Assembly: GCA_028870315.1 (NCBI GenBank)
Contig: JAGWPW010000004.1
Location: 1-64,000 of the forward strand
Length of the DNA stretch: 64,000 nt
Direction of reading: 5' to 3'
Source of the DNA: Sphingomonadales bacterium
GTDB lineage: Bacteria; Pseudomonadota; Alphaproteobacteria; Sphingomonadales; Sphingomonadaceae
The notes below the pieces were generated by a model. It was not told the DNA's origin, ran no database searches, and saw only the letters and a program-made list of their open reading frames with translations. The position numbers and the translations under genes are program-made. Within the stretch, counting starts at the first letter, position 1, and each line of letters begins with the position of its first letter. Below, one piece after another: positions 28,696 to 38,679 of this stretch.

Positions 28696-29352
28696 TCAAG
28701 CGTCGGCCACGGTATCCTTCCAGCCCCAGAACAGCCGGCACGGCAGGATGTTGCGCGCCTCGAAGCCGGTGTCGATGCGGCGGAAATGGCGCGCCATGAA
28801 ATCGCGCGCGCGGGCCGAGAACTGATAGACCAGAAACGCCCCGCCGGGCCGCAGCACGCGATGGGTGGCGGCGGCGATCGCCGGGCCGACGCCTTCGGGC
28901 AGCGTCGAGAAGGGCAGGCCCGAGAGCACGTAATCGGCGTGGTCATGGCCCTGCGCGGCGACGATCGCCTCGACATCGGCGGCCGAGCCGAGCACCGCGG
29001 TGAAGCGGCTGTCGCTGATCGTGGCGCTCAGATAATCGATGTAGAGCGGGTTGGTGTCGATCACGATCAGCCGGCCGTCGCGGCGCAACCGGTCGAGCAC
29101 CGGCCGGCAGAAGGTGCCGACCCCGGGTCCGTATTCGACGAAAAGCCGGCATTCGTCCCACCGCACCGGCGCCAGCATCCTGGCGATGGTGAAGCGCGAG
29201 GACGGGATGATCGAGCCGACCATCACCGGGTGCTTGAGAAATCCCTCGATGAATACCCCCCGGGGGCCAAGCGCGCGTTTCAGATTCTGCTTGAGATTCT
29301 GCTTGAGGCGCTGGGTCAGGGCGGGCGCGCGGGCCAACTCCGGTGCGGTCAT
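28696..29352 (-). CDS. SAM-dependent methyltransferase, PmtA-like phospholipid N-methyltransferase family
   Basis: FLKHPVMVGSIIPSSRFTIARML, EYGPGVGTF, YVLSGLPFSTLP. Confidence 0.78.
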   Translation of the reverse strand: MTAPELARAPALTQRLKQNLKQNLKRALGPRGVFIEGFLKHPVMVGSIIPSSRFTIARMLAPVRWDECRLFVEYGPGVGTFCRPVLDRLRRDGRLIVIDTNPLYIDYLSATISDSRFTAVLGSAADVEAIVAAQGHDHADYVLSGLPFSTLPEGVGPAIAAATHRVLRPGGAFLVYQFSARARDFMARHFRRIDTGFEARNILPCRLFWGWKDTVADA

Positions 29353-29538
29353 GCTGGTCGCGACATCCTCAGGGCACAGCCGGACCGGGCCGGCGGCGAT
29401 TGGTAAAACCCGGGCGTCACGCGCCCACCGCGCGCCAACGAGGCCGCCACGGACCATGCGCGTTCGCAGGTTTGTCACGCATTTGCAAGATCGCTGCGAT
29501 CAGCGCCCCACTTTGCCGCGGCCCGCCGGCGCCGGCGC

Positions 29539-29883
29539 TCACAGCAGCGCCAGCACCTTGTCCTGCGGCCGGCACAGCGCTGCACCCTTTTCGGTCTCGA
29601 CCAGCGGGCGTTCGATGAGCCGGGGCTCGGCCACCATCGCCGCCAGCACCACCGCATCCGTGGCCTGCGGCAGCCCCCGCGCCTCGGCATCGGTGCCGCG
29701 CAGCCGCAGCCCCTGCTGCGGACGGATGCCCGCCTTGCGATACAGCGCGGCGAGCCGTTCGGCGCTGGGCGGCTGCTTGAGATATTCGACGATGGTCAGT
29801 TCGATCCCCGGCGTTTCGGCAAGGATCGCCAGCGTCTTGCGCGACGTGCCGCAGTCGGGATTGTGCCAGATCGTTGCCTTCAT
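29539..29883 (-). CDS. arsC: ArsC-family arsenate reductase (glutaredoxin-type)
   Basis: MKATIWHNPDCGTSRKTLAIL ... LIERPLVETEKGAALCRP. Confidence 0.92.
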   Translation of the reverse strand: MKATIWHNPDCGTSRKTLAILAETPGIELTIVEYLKQPPSAERLAALYRKAGIRPQQGLRLRGTDAEARGLPQATDAVVLAAMVAEPRLIERPLVETEKGAALCRPQDKVLALL

Positions 29884-29893
29884 GTCCGTCCTT

Positions 29894-30391
29894 TCATCCG
29901 GGAACCGATGGGGCTGGCGCTGCGCCCCGGCTTTCTCGCGCCGCGCGGGTCACCGCCCGGACGAGCCGCGGATAGACCCCGCAGCGGCAGAGATTGGGAA
30001 TCGCCGCCTTGATCTCGTCCTCGCCGGGATCGGCATTGCGGGCGAGGAGCGCGGCGGCGGCGATCGCGATCCCCGGTGTGCAGAAGCCGCACTGGATCGC
30101 CTGTTCGGCAACCAGCGCGCGCTGCACCGGATGCGTGCCGTCGCGGCTCAGCCCCTCGATGGTGATCACCACCCGGCCTTGCGCCTCGGCGAGCGTGAGC
30201 TGGCAGGCACGCAGCGCCTCGCCATCGACCAGCACCATGCAGGCGCCGCAATCGCCCACCCCGCAGCCGTATTTGGTGCCGGTGAGATTGGCCGCATCGC
30301 GCAGCGCCCACAACAGCGGCGTCGCCGGGTCCATGGCGAAGGCGACCGGCTGGCCATTGACGGTGAGCGCCGGCATGTCCGTTGCTTTCAT
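29894..30391 (-). CDS. (2Fe-2S)-binding protein, small subunit of a molybdenum hydroxylase (IorA/CoxS-like)
   Basis: GTKYGCGVGDCGACMVLVDG and QCGFCTPGIAIAAAALLARN, LCRCGVYPR. Confidence 0.92.
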   Translation of the reverse strand: MKATDMPALTVNGQPVAFAMDPATPLLWALRDAANLTGTKYGCGVGDCGACMVLVDGEALRACQLTLAEAQGRVVITIEGLSRDGTHPVQRALVAEQAIQCGFCTPGIAIAAAALLARNADPGEDEIKAAIPNLCRCGVYPRLVRAVTRAARESRGAAPAPSVPG

Positions 30392-30400
30392 CCGCCTCTC

Positions 30401-32191
30401 CTACCGCACGCCATGCATCAGCCGGCGCAGCGCCGCCGCCACCAGCGCCAGCAGCCCGCCAAGCCCGACGCCGATCCAGCCGATCGCCGAAAACACGCGA
30501 AGATAGGTCGCAAGGCTGAGCGCCGGGTCGGTGATTTCACCGCCCACGGTGGCAACCGCGCCCAATTGCGCGATCAGCCCGGCGACATATTCGGCAACCG
30601 CCATCGACAGGAACCACACCCCCATCATCAGCCCCACCACCCTTGCGATCGAAAGCTTGGTGATCATCGAGAGCCCGACCGGCGAGATGCACAATTCGGC
30701 GAGCGACTGCACGACATAAAGCGCAAGCAGCCAGCCCAGCCCGACCCGGAAATCGGCGCCGGCGAAGCGGCCGCCAACCACGAGGATCAGAAATCCCGCG
30801 CCCGCGCCGATCAGCCCCAGCGCGAATTTGCCCGCGATCGGCGGCTCCCATCCCCGGCGCCCCAGCCAGCCCCATACCGCGCTCATCAGCGGGGCAAGCA
30901 GCACGATCGCCACCGAATTGAAATTCTGGGTCTGCGGCGCGGACAGCGTGAACAGGCCGAAGACCGAGCGGTCGGTGTTGCGGTCGGCGAACAGGGTCAG
31001 CGAGGACCCCGCCTGCTCGAACAGGGTCCAGAACACGACGTTGAAGGTGACGAGGATCATCGCGGCCAGCATCATCTCGAATTCCTGCCTGCTGCCGTGC
31101 CGCCATGCCCAGCCGAGAATCGCCGGCACCGCAACGATGAAGGTTGCGAACAGCAGCTTGCCCATCAGCGGCAGCGCCGCAAGATAGCCAAGCAAGCCGC
31201 TGCCCGCCGCCGGGCTCGGCGCCTGCATCAGATCGACGAACAGCAGGTAGAACAGGCCGATGGCGATGAGCGCACCTGTATAGATGGCACCCGCCCGGTC
31301 GCCGCCGGCACGCGGCGGCGGCTCGCCCAGCCCATCGAGCCGGCCGTGGTGAAAGCTGATGAAACCGAGCGCGATCGCCATGCCGACCGCGGCGCTGCCA
31401 AAGCCCGCCCACCAGCCGAAGGCATCGGCGAGCAGCGGGCACAGCACCTGGCCAAGAATCGAGCCGAGATTGATCCCCATGTAGAAGATGGTGAAACCGG
31501 CATCGCGGCGACGGTCGCCCGAGCCATAGAGCGCGCCGACCATGGTCGAGATGTTGGGCTTGAAAAAGCCGTTGCCGACCCCGATCGTCGCCAGCGCCAC
31601 CAGCATCAGCGCCACCATCGCCGGATCGCGCCGGCTGTCCTCGCCGAATTGGCCGGGGGCGAGCTGGCGCGCGACATGGCCATCGGCGGCGATCAGCCGC
31701 AGGCTGCCATCGGCCGCGCCCGCCACCCGCAGCCGCTGGCCGTGGTCAAGAACGCTGCGGCTTTCGCCGGCGGCGGTGCTTGGACCATCATGCGCATGCG
31801 CCAGCAGGACGACATGGGTGGCGCCGTCATAGCGCAGCACCGGCTGCGCGGGCGCGCCGCCCACCGCCAGCGCGGCATAGCCTGCGACCATCAGCAGCGC
31901 CCCGAAGCGCACCGACCGCTTCGAGCCGAGATATTGATCGGCGATCCAGCCGCCGACCAGCGGGGTGAGGAAGACCAGCGCTGTGAAGCCGCCGTAAAGC
32001 CCGGTCGCCGCGCGATCGCCAAACACGAAATGCTTGGAGAGATAAAGCGTGAGCAGCGCGCGCATGCCGTAAAAGCCCATGCGCTCCCACATTTCGGTGC
32101 CGAACAGCCAGGCAAGCGCGCGCGGATGCCCGAACCAGCCGGCTTGCCGGCCGGCCGCGGCTTGCGGCAACGAAGGCGCGGACGTCGTCAT
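30401..32191 (-). CDS. POT/PTR family peptide MFS transporter
   Basis: TEMWERMGFYGMRALLTLYL, FTIFYMGINLGSILGQVL. Confidence 0.92.
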   Translation of the reverse strand: MTTSAPSLPQAAAGRQAGWFGHPRALAWLFGTEMWERMGFYGMRALLTLYLSKHFVFGDRAATGLYGGFTALVFLTPLVGGWIADQYLGSKRSVRFGALLMVAGYAALAVGGAPAQPVLRYDGATHVVLLAHAHDGPSTAAGESRSVLDHGQRLRVAGAADGSLRLIAADGHVARQLAPGQFGEDSRRDPAMVALMLVALATIGVGNGFFKPNISTMVGALYGSGDRRRDAGFTIFYMGINLGSILGQVLCPLLADAFGWWAGFGSAAVGMAIALGFISFHHGRLDGLGEPPPRAGGDRAGAIYTGALIAIGLFYLLFVDLMQAPSPAAGSGLLGYLAALPLMGKLLFATFIVAVPAILGWAWRHGSRQEFEMMLAAMILVTFNVVFWTLFEQAGSSLTLFADRNTDRSVFGLFTLSAPQTQNFNSVAIVLLAPLMSAVWGWLGRRGWEPPIAGKFALGLIGAGAGFLILVVGGRFAGADFRVGLGWLLALYVVQSLAELCISPVGLSMITKLSIARVVGLMMGVWFLSMAVAEYVAGLIAQLGAVATVGGEITDPALSLATYLRVFSAIGWIGVGLGGLLALVAAALRRLMHGVR

Positions 32192-32515
32192 CGCGTTGAC
32201 CCAAATCACCCCTTTCGCGCGATGCCCTAGCCGAGAGCACGGCCGAAGCGACAGTGCTTTCGGCGAACAGCCGGCGGCAAAACATTACGAAACGCGGCGA
32301 GGTTCAAATTTTCTGACAGCGGGATTGCATAAGCGGCGATAATCTGTCAGTTTTTATCCTCTGCGGTGCCATTTCATCGCGGTTCGGCCCTCGCGGAATG
32401 TCGGCTCCGGCATATAGGCGGCTTCGCTCGGGGCGCGTTGCAGGGGCGATCCGGGGGCGGCTGGATGGATGCGGGGCGCTGCCACGCGCGGGGGGCGCGT
32501 TTTAGGGAGACGCGG

Positions 32516-32797
32516 ATGATCAGGTCCGAACTGCTGCTGGCGCTGGCCAAGGAAAATCCCGAATTGCGGGCCGACGATATCGAGCGCATCGCCGATGTCT
32601 TCTTCGACGAGATCGTGCAACGCCTTGCCGAGGGCGGACGGGTCGAGTTGCGCGGCTTCGGCGCCTTTTCGACGCGCGAGCGCGAAGCGCGCAAGGGCCG
32701 CAATCCGCGCACCGGCGATTCGGTCGAAGTGCCGGGAAAGCGCGTGCCCTTCTTCAAGCCGGGCAAGGAAATGCGCGAAAGGCTCAACGACGATTGA
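32516..32797 (+). CDS. ihfB: Integration host factor beta subunit
   Basis: [17 protein letters not shown]...[51 protein letters not shown]. Confidence 0.94.
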   Translation: MIRSELLLALAKENPELRADDIERIADVFFDEIVQRLAEGGRVELRGFGAFSTREREARKGRNPRTGDSVEVPGKRVPFFKPGKEMRERLNDD

Positions 32798-32864
32798 GGG
32801 CATGGGGTTGCGGCGCATTGCCCGGCCTGCGCGATTCTGCCAGACCCGCCGCGATCACCGGTGC

Positions 32865-32948
32865 GCGGACGTGGCGGAATGGTAGACGCAGGGGACTTAA
32901 AATCCCTTGAGCTTGCTCGTGCGGGTTCAAGTCCCGCCGTCCGCACCA
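32865..32948 (+). tRNA. tRNA-Leu (anticodon TAA)
   Basis: gcggacgtggcggaatggtagacgcaggggacttaaaatcccttgagcttgctcgtgcgggttcaagtcccgccgtccgcacca; 7-bp acceptor, encoded CCA. Confidence 0.95.
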
Positions 32949-33039
32949 GGGATGAACCCGCACCAGGGATGACTGTGCAATCTCCTGTTAACCATGCCGC
33001 GACTAGGGGTGTGGCGATCACCAGGGTGGAGCACGAGCG

Positions 33040-34317
33040 GTGAGCGAAGGGCATGCCATCTGCATGGACGGTGAGGCGGTGAGCGAGGATTGGTGCGAGG
33101 CCGTCGCCGCGCCCGATGTCTCGCTGATCATGCCCTGCCTCAACGAGCGCGACAGCCTGCCGCATTGCATCGCCAACGCCCGCTCGGCGCTTGCCGAGAT
33201 CGAGCGTCACTATGGCCTTTCGGGCGAGATCGTCATCGCCGACAACGGTTCGACCGACGGCAGCCAGGCGCTGGCCGCGGGGCTGGGCGCGCGCGTCGCG
33301 CCGGTGGCGAAGCGTGGCTATGGCGCGGCGCTGATCGGTGGCTGCGAGGCGGCGCGGGGCCGCTATCTGCTGATGGCCGATGCCGACGGCAGCTATGATT
33401 TTCGCGATGGCGTGGCCATGATCGGGCGGCTGATCGACGGCGCCGAGCTGGTCATGGGCTCGCGTTTCCAGGGCGGCATCGCCAAGGGCGCGATGCCCTG
33501 GAAGAACCGCTATATCGGCAATCCGGCGCTGACCGGCGTGCTCAACCTGTTCTTCCGATCGGGGATCGACGATGCGCATTGCGGCATTCGCGCGATCTCG
33601 AAGCAGGCGTTTCTCGAATGCAGCCTGTCGGCTTCGGGGATGGAATTCGCCAGCGAGATGGTGGTGAAGGCCAGCTTGCGCGACATGCGGATCGACCAGG
33701 TGCCGGCGACGCTGTCCCTCGACCTGCGCGACCGCGCCCCGCATCTGCGCCCCTGGCGCGACGGCTGGCGGCATTTGCGCTACCTTCTGATGCTGAGCCC
33801 GACCTGGGTGTTCGGCGTGCCGGCGCTGATGGCGATGCTGGCGGCCCTTTCGATCTTTTCGGTCGCGGCGCTGTTCGAACTCCGCCTGCTTTCCGGCACC
33901 ACGCCGTTTGGAACGAGCTGGCAGATACTTGCCGGCTTTCTCCTCAGCACGGGCCATTTCGCGCTGCTCATGGCGTTGGCGACGCATCTCTATGGCGTGC
34001 ACAATGGCTATCGCAGGCTGCGGCCGACGATCGCACGCTGGGGCCACGTGGTGACGCTGGAACACGCACTGGCGCTGGGTTCGGTCCTCGTTGTCGGCGC
34101 GGTGCTGGTGCTCGGGGTGATCGGCATCCGCTGGAGCGCTGGCGGCTTCGTGGCGCTTCCCTCGGTGCTGCCGCTGACGATGGCGCTGGCGATCGGCGCG
34201 GTCGGGGCGCAGACCGCGCTTGGCGGATTCGTGCTGGCGATCATCGCCGGGCACGATGCCGATCTTCTCGGCGCCGCGCGGCAGACGCCGGCACCCGCCG
34301 TGCCCGACCCGGATTGA
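33040..34317 (+). CDS. Glycosyltransferase family 2 (dolichyl-phosphate-mannose synthase-like) with C-terminal TMs
   Basis: SLIMPCLNERDSLP, VIADNGSTDGS, LMADADGSYDF. Confidence 0.92.
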   Translation: MSEGHAICMDGEAVSEDWCEAVAAPDVSLIMPCLNERDSLPHCIANARSALAEIERHYGLSGEIVIADNGSTDGSQALAAGLGARVAPVAKRGYGAALIGGCEAARGRYLLMADADGSYDFRDGVAMIGRLIDGAELVMGSRFQGGIAKGAMPWKNRYIGNPALTGVLNLFFRSGIDDAHCGIRAISKQAFLECSLSASGMEFASEMVVKASLRDMRIDQVPATLSLDLRDRAPHLRPWRDGWRHLRYLLMLSPTWVFGVPALMAMLAALSIFSVAALFELRLLSGTTPFGTSWQILAGFLLSTGHFALLMALATHLYGVHNGYRRLRPTIARWGHVVTLEHALALGSVLVVGAVLVLGVIGIRWSAGGFVALPSVLPLTMALAIGAVGAQTALGGFVLAIIAGHDADLLGAARQTPAPAVPDPD

Positions 34318-34320
34318 GCG

Positions 34321-34719
34321 ATGCGCGTCCTGCTGGCGACGAGCCCGCGTTATCTCGCAATCAGCGGCTTTTGCTTCCTGACGAGCAATGCCCTGCTGAT
34401 CGGGCTTGCCGCGCTGCACCTGCATTACGCGCTTTGCGTCATCGTTTCCGGCCTGGTGCTGACGCCGCTCAGCTACGCGCTTCATACCAGTTTTACCTAT
34501 CGGACACCCCGAGCCTGGAACACGTTCTGGCCGTACGCCGCGGCGCAGGCGGTCAATACGCCCGCGGGTCTGGTGCTGTCGTGGCTGTTGTGCGGACAGT
34601 TGCGGCTCGCGATGGCGTTCGCGGCGCCGATCATCACCGTCCTCATGTTCTTCTGGAACTTCACCAGCAGTTTCTGGGCAGTAGGGCAGCGCAGCAAGAC
34701 GTATCGATCGGCCGACTGA
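34321..34719 (+). CDS. GtrA-like membrane protein
   Basis: 132 aa, four hydrophobic segments, TSFTYRTPRAWNTFWPYAAAQ; follows a GT2. Confidence 0.8.
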   Translation: MRVLLATSPRYLAISGFCFLTSNALLIGLAALHLHYALCVIVSGLVLTPLSYALHTSFTYRTPRAWNTFWPYAAAQAVNTPAGLVLSWLLCGQLRLAMAFAAPIITVLMFFWNFTSSFWAVGQRSKTYRSAD

Positions 34720-34744
34720 AATCCTGTCGCGCCCGTTCCGGAGC

Positions 34745-36325
34745 TTACAGATCAGATGGGGCGAAGGGACCTTCGAAAAAGGGCACAACCCAACTCGGCC
34801 GCCTCGATGCCGGCACTTTGCCGAGCGTGACCAGCGGATCGTAGGAATTGAGCCTTATTGTGAACAGCCGTGTGCTCGGTGGCAGCCGGCCGATTGCGGC
34901 CGCGTCCACGTAATCGATTGGGCCAAGCCCATGTGCCCACCTGTTGCCCGTCGCTGTGGATACCAGCGTCAGCACCGGGATCGGGCAGTGCAGGCTGCGA
35001 AAATGGAACCGGCACGCCTTGCCGGCAACTACCCCCATCGCCTCCTGCTCGACCAGGAGCGTGCTGCCAGGGGTTTCGACCATGGTGTCGAACGCCTTGT
35101 CCCACTTCTCCCATTCGAAGCTGTTTCCGGTGTGAAACAGATTAGCCGCCAGCGCGACCACCACCGCCGCGATCGCGAGCCATCGCCATCGCCCGCTGTT
35201 GCCGGCAGCCAGGAGGCTCGGGATCAAGATCAGCGGGAAGACCGAAAGCCAGAACAATGTCGCCGGGGTGGTGATCGGGTGCACCAGGTCGGCAAGCTTG
35301 AACGTCCCCAGGCCGAGAGCAAGGATCGCAAAGAGCAATCGCACCGCCGGGGCGTGCCTGCCTTTGATGACGGACACACTGAAGACGGCAAGCACGACCG
35401 CCAGACAGGCAAAATCGGCGACCGAGGTAACCGAGACGGCGAACGCGCTCTCGGCTACCATCATCGAAAACTCGACGAGCGACCGCGGCGCAATCCAGTC
35501 TATGTTTTCCGAATTCGCGCCGATCTGGCGGAGCGAAATCACAACCCACCAGGACAGGCAGAGCAGGATGGCGCCATCGGCGGCGGCGAGGTCGCGCAGC
35601 AAGCGAAAACCGTTGGCTGCTAATGCGTTGCGGCAAGCGCAAACCGCCGCTGCGGTGGCAATGAACGGCCAGAGCAGCAGGGTCGTATGCAGATAGCCGG
35701 CAGCAACCGCGCCCGCGGCATAGAGCGCCAGCCCCGACAGCCGCCGCTTCCGGCCCCCGAGCACGATCAACAGGCCAAGCAGTGAGACGAGCACCGCGTC
35801 GGTTACAAAAATATAGCTGCGCAGGAATTCGCTGTAATAGAGGGTTTGCGCGGAAATCCCGGCGATGCTCACGCAGGCAATGGCCGCCGTCCAGCCAAAA
35901 CAGCGGCGGGAGATCGCGGCGAGAAGCGCCAGTTCGATAGCCCCGCCTAGAATAGGAAGAAGTCGCAGCGAAACAATTGTTGGGTCAACTAGCATCAGCC
36001 ATAGATGCAACGCGCTGTAGAACAGGGGCGGGTTGGTCTCCCGCACCATCCAACCGCTCCACAGCATACGCAACGGCTCACCGGCAAATATTAGGGACGC
36101 ATATTCGTCGAACAGGAATGAGTATTTGGCGAGACATATTCGAAATATGGTCACTAAAATTATCAGAGACCATATAATTGAGATAAAAATCTTATTTTTT
36201 ATTTTTTGACTTATGCTTTCTCTTTGGCTAATTGCGGCCTTCAAGGCCTTTAGCGAAGAGCCAGCCGCGGATTGCGATGGCCGCCGGCGATCGGGCACGG
36301 CGCTGGTAGTTTTTACAGGTTGCAT
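34745..36325 (-). CDS. Polytopic GT39-like glycosyltransferase
   Basis: KYSFLFDEYASLIFAGEPLRMLWSGWMVRETNPPLFYSALHLWLML, typical GT39 first-loop Asp and ETNPPL; reduced GC at 5' end. Confidence 0.75.
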   Translation of the reverse strand: MQPVKTTSAVPDRRRPSQSAAGSSLKALKAAISQRESISQKIKNKIFISIIWSLIILVTIFRICLAKYSFLFDEYASLIFAGEPLRMLWSGWMVRETNPPLFYSALHLWLMLVDPTIVSLRLLPILGGAIELALLAAISRRCFGWTAAIACVSIAGISAQTLYYSEFLRSYIFVTDAVLVSLLGLLIVLGGRKRRLSGLALYAAGAVAAGYLHTTLLLWPFIATAAAVCACRNALAANGFRLLRDLAAADGAILLCLSWWVVISLRQIGANSENIDWIAPRSLVEFSMMVAESAFAVSVTSVADFACLAVVLAVFSVSVIKGRHAPAVRLLFAILALGLGTFKLADLVHPITTPATLFWLSVFPLILIPSLLAAGNSGRWRWLAIAAVVVALAANLFHTGNSFEWEKWDKAFDTMVETPGSTLLVEQEAMGVVAGKACRFHFRSLHCPIPVLTLVSTATGNRWAHGLGPIDYVDAAAIGRLPPSTRLFTIRLNSYDPLVTLGKVPASRRPSWVVPFFEGPFAPSDL

Positions 36326-36407
36326 AAAATGACTGCCGCCGAAAACTGACACCCACCTCGACAAGAAGAAGATGAGGATTGACGCGCGAGTGACGCGCCG
36401 ATCCCAA

Positions 36408-37547
36408 TCATCGGGGCTGAGGAGCGCTGAGCGAAATATCGCTGTCAACGATCGCGAGCGAATGCGTCAAGGACAGCCGGTTCGCGTTGATCCGGTACCA
36501 TTGGGCGGTGCGTCGGCGCCACTTGGTGGCGTCTGAAGCGATCGCGAGCAACGCCTCCGCCAGCGCCTCGGCGCTCGCGGAGGCAACAAGTCCGTTTTCC
36601 TCCGGCGTTATCAATTCGACCGCGGCATTGTCGGGCGATTCAACCAGGATCGCTGGCACCCCGCGCGCTGCCGCTTCCACCACGACCATGCCATAGCCCT
36701 CGCGCGCGGACGGCTGGACGATGGCGCAGGCCTCTCCCATCGCCTGGTCGAGGGTTGCCTGATCGACAAACCCGGGCATGGCGACGGCATGACCCAGCGG
36801 TGCGGCCAGCGCGGCGATGCGCGCGCGCTGCGGCCCGTCGCCATAGAGTTCAAGCCGAAGCTCGGGGCACCGGCGATAGGCAATTGCGAAGGCTTCGACG
36901 AGCAGCACGACGCGCTTTTCGGGAATGAAGCGGCCGGCGTAAACGAACCGCAGCGGTTGCGCAGCGGGCAGCGAGGCGTGTTGGCACCCGGCATATTCGC
37001 CGCTCAGAAAGGTGGAGCCGCAGCCGAGCGCGGCGAGTCGTCCGCCGTGCAGCCGGCTGAAGACATAGGCGCGCTGCGGCACGCGCGCGCAAAGCCATTG
37101 CACCAGCCAGCCGATCGCGCCCGCTGGCCCGAGATATTCGCGCCAGTAGCGCCAGGTCCAGACCTCGTGCCAGTCCACGCCAACGCCAAACCCGGCGAAT
37201 GGCCGCGCAAGCCCGATCGCGAGCAGCGAGAAGAACGGAAAGCTGGCGCAATGGACGTGATCGTAGCGTCGGCCGTGGCGCAGCAGATGGATCAGGACGC
37301 CGGCGCCGAAGCGCAGCGGTGGCAGGATGCGTCGCCGCTCCCCCGCCATCAGCGCCATGCGCGGCCCGACGGCGATGACCTCGACGCCGGGGATCGCCGG
37401 CGGCGCGTTCTCGTCCCATTGCCGCAAGGTGAGATAGGTGACCGCATGCCCCTCGACGGCAAGCCTTTCGCCAAGCGCGCGATACCATCGCTCGGCGCCG
37501 CCCACGGTCCAGGGAAACAGGCAATCATAGACGAGGCAGATATGCAT
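36408..37547 (-). CDS. Glycosyltransferase family 4
   Basis: YDCLFPWTVGGAERWYRALGERL, FVYAGRFIPEKRV, VQPSAREGYGMVVVEAAARGVPAILV. Confidence 0.92.
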   Translation of the reverse strand: MHICLVYDCLFPWTVGGAERWYRALGERLAVEGHAVTYLTLRQWDENAPPAIPGVEVIAVGPRMALMAGERRRILPPLRFGAGVLIHLLRHGRRYDHVHCASFPFFSLLAIGLARPFAGFGVGVDWHEVWTWRYWREYLGPAGAIGWLVQWLCARVPQRAYVFSRLHGGRLAALGCGSTFLSGEYAGCQHASLPAAQPLRFVYAGRFIPEKRVVLLVEAFAIAYRRCPELRLELYGDGPQRARIAALAAPLGHAVAMPGFVDQATLDQAMGEACAIVQPSAREGYGMVVVEAAARGVPAILVESPDNAAVELITPEENGLVASASAEALAEALLAIASDATKWRRRTAQWYRINANRLSLTHSLAIVDSDISLSAPQPR

Positions 37548-38595
37548 CGCCGAAGGCCCGATCGAGGGTGGTGCAGCGACCGGTGCCAGCGCTGGTGCAG
37601 CCTGCCATCTGGACTTCACCCCGCGCATGCACCCCGGCAATCTCCAGATAGCGCAGCCGCTTCACTTCCTTGCGCCCGCGCGTCACCGTATCGAGGATGA
37701 GCCCGCTGAAGAAGCTCAGGAAGGCGAGGATCATCAACCCGGTCGCCAGCACCGCGGTCGGCAGCCGTGGCACCAGTCCGGTGCGCGCATAGTCGGCGAT
37801 CACCGGCACGCCGAGCAGCAGCGCGATGTTGAGCAGCACCAGCGCCCCCACGCCGAACAGATAGAGCGGGCGTTCCTGCTTCAGCAGCGCGGCGATCGTC
37901 CACAGGATGCGGATGCCATCGCGCACGGTGTTGAGCTTGCTGGCCGAGCCAGCGATCCGCTCCTGGAACCGGGTCGGGACCTCGGCGGTCGGCATTTCCT
38001 GTTCGAGCGCGTGGATGGTGAGCTCGGTCTCGATCTCGAAGCCCTGCGCCATCACCGGGAAGCTCTTGACGAAGCGGCGCGAGAACACGCGATAGCCGCT
38101 CAGCATGTCGGAAAAGCCGCTGCCGAACATCGCCCGCACCAGCGCGGTCAAAAGCCAGTTGCCGAACTTGTGCGCCGGGCGATAGGCGCTGCCGCCGGTA
38201 TCGACCCGCCTCGCCACCAGCATGTCGAGGCCCTGCGCGATGAGCGCCTCGACCAGTTCGGCGGCGATGGCCGCGTCATAGGTATCGTCGGCATCGCACA
38301 TCACATAGATGTCGGCGTCGATATCGGCGAACATCCGCCGCACGACATGGCCCTTGCCCTGGCGCGGCTCGCGCCGGACAATGGCACCGGCGCGCGTGGC
38401 GACCGCGGCCGAACCGTCGCGGCTGTTGTTGTCATAGACATAGATGCGCGCCTGCGGCAGCGCGTCGCGGAAGCGGTCGATCACCCGCCCGATGACGGGC
38501 GCCTCGTTGTAGCAGGGCAGCAGCACCGCGACGTCCGGCACCGGCACGGCGCCTGCGCGCACCGCCGCGCCGAAGCGTTCAGCATCCATGTCCAC
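37525..38595 (-). CDS. Glycosyltransferase family 2 with C-terminal TMs
   Basis: VAVLLPCYNEAPVIGRVIDRFRDALP, VYDNNSRDGS, VMCDADDTYD. Confidence 0.92.
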   Translation of the reverse strand: MDMDAERFGAAVRAGAVPVPDVAVLLPCYNEAPVIGRVIDRFRDALPQARIYVYDNNSRDGSAAVATRAGAIVRREPRQGKGHVVRRMFADIDADIYVMCDADDTYDAAIAAELVEALIAQGLDMLVARRVDTGGSAYRPAHKFGNWLLTALVRAMFGSGFSDMLSGYRVFSRRFVKSFPVMAQGFEIETELTIHALEQEMPTAEVPTRFQERIAGSASKLNTVRDGIRILWTIAALLKQERPLYLFGVGALVLLNIALLLGVPVIADYARTGLVPRLPTAVLATGLMILAFLSFFSGLILDTVTRGRKEVKRLRYLEIAGVHARGEVQMAGCTSAGTGRCTTLDRAFGDAYLPRL

Positions 38596-38679
38596 TTCGC
38601 GCGCCTCCCTCGGTGAACCGAGTGCTGGAATTAGGGGAGAATGGTTAACGCGCGCTTGCGCCTTTGCCCAGCGCCGCCT

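Noticed and set aside
32300-32360. ctgacag...ctgtcag inverted repeat with T-run upstream of ihfB
   Set aside because: Only a 7-bp stem with a long loop; too weak to call a terminator or operator.
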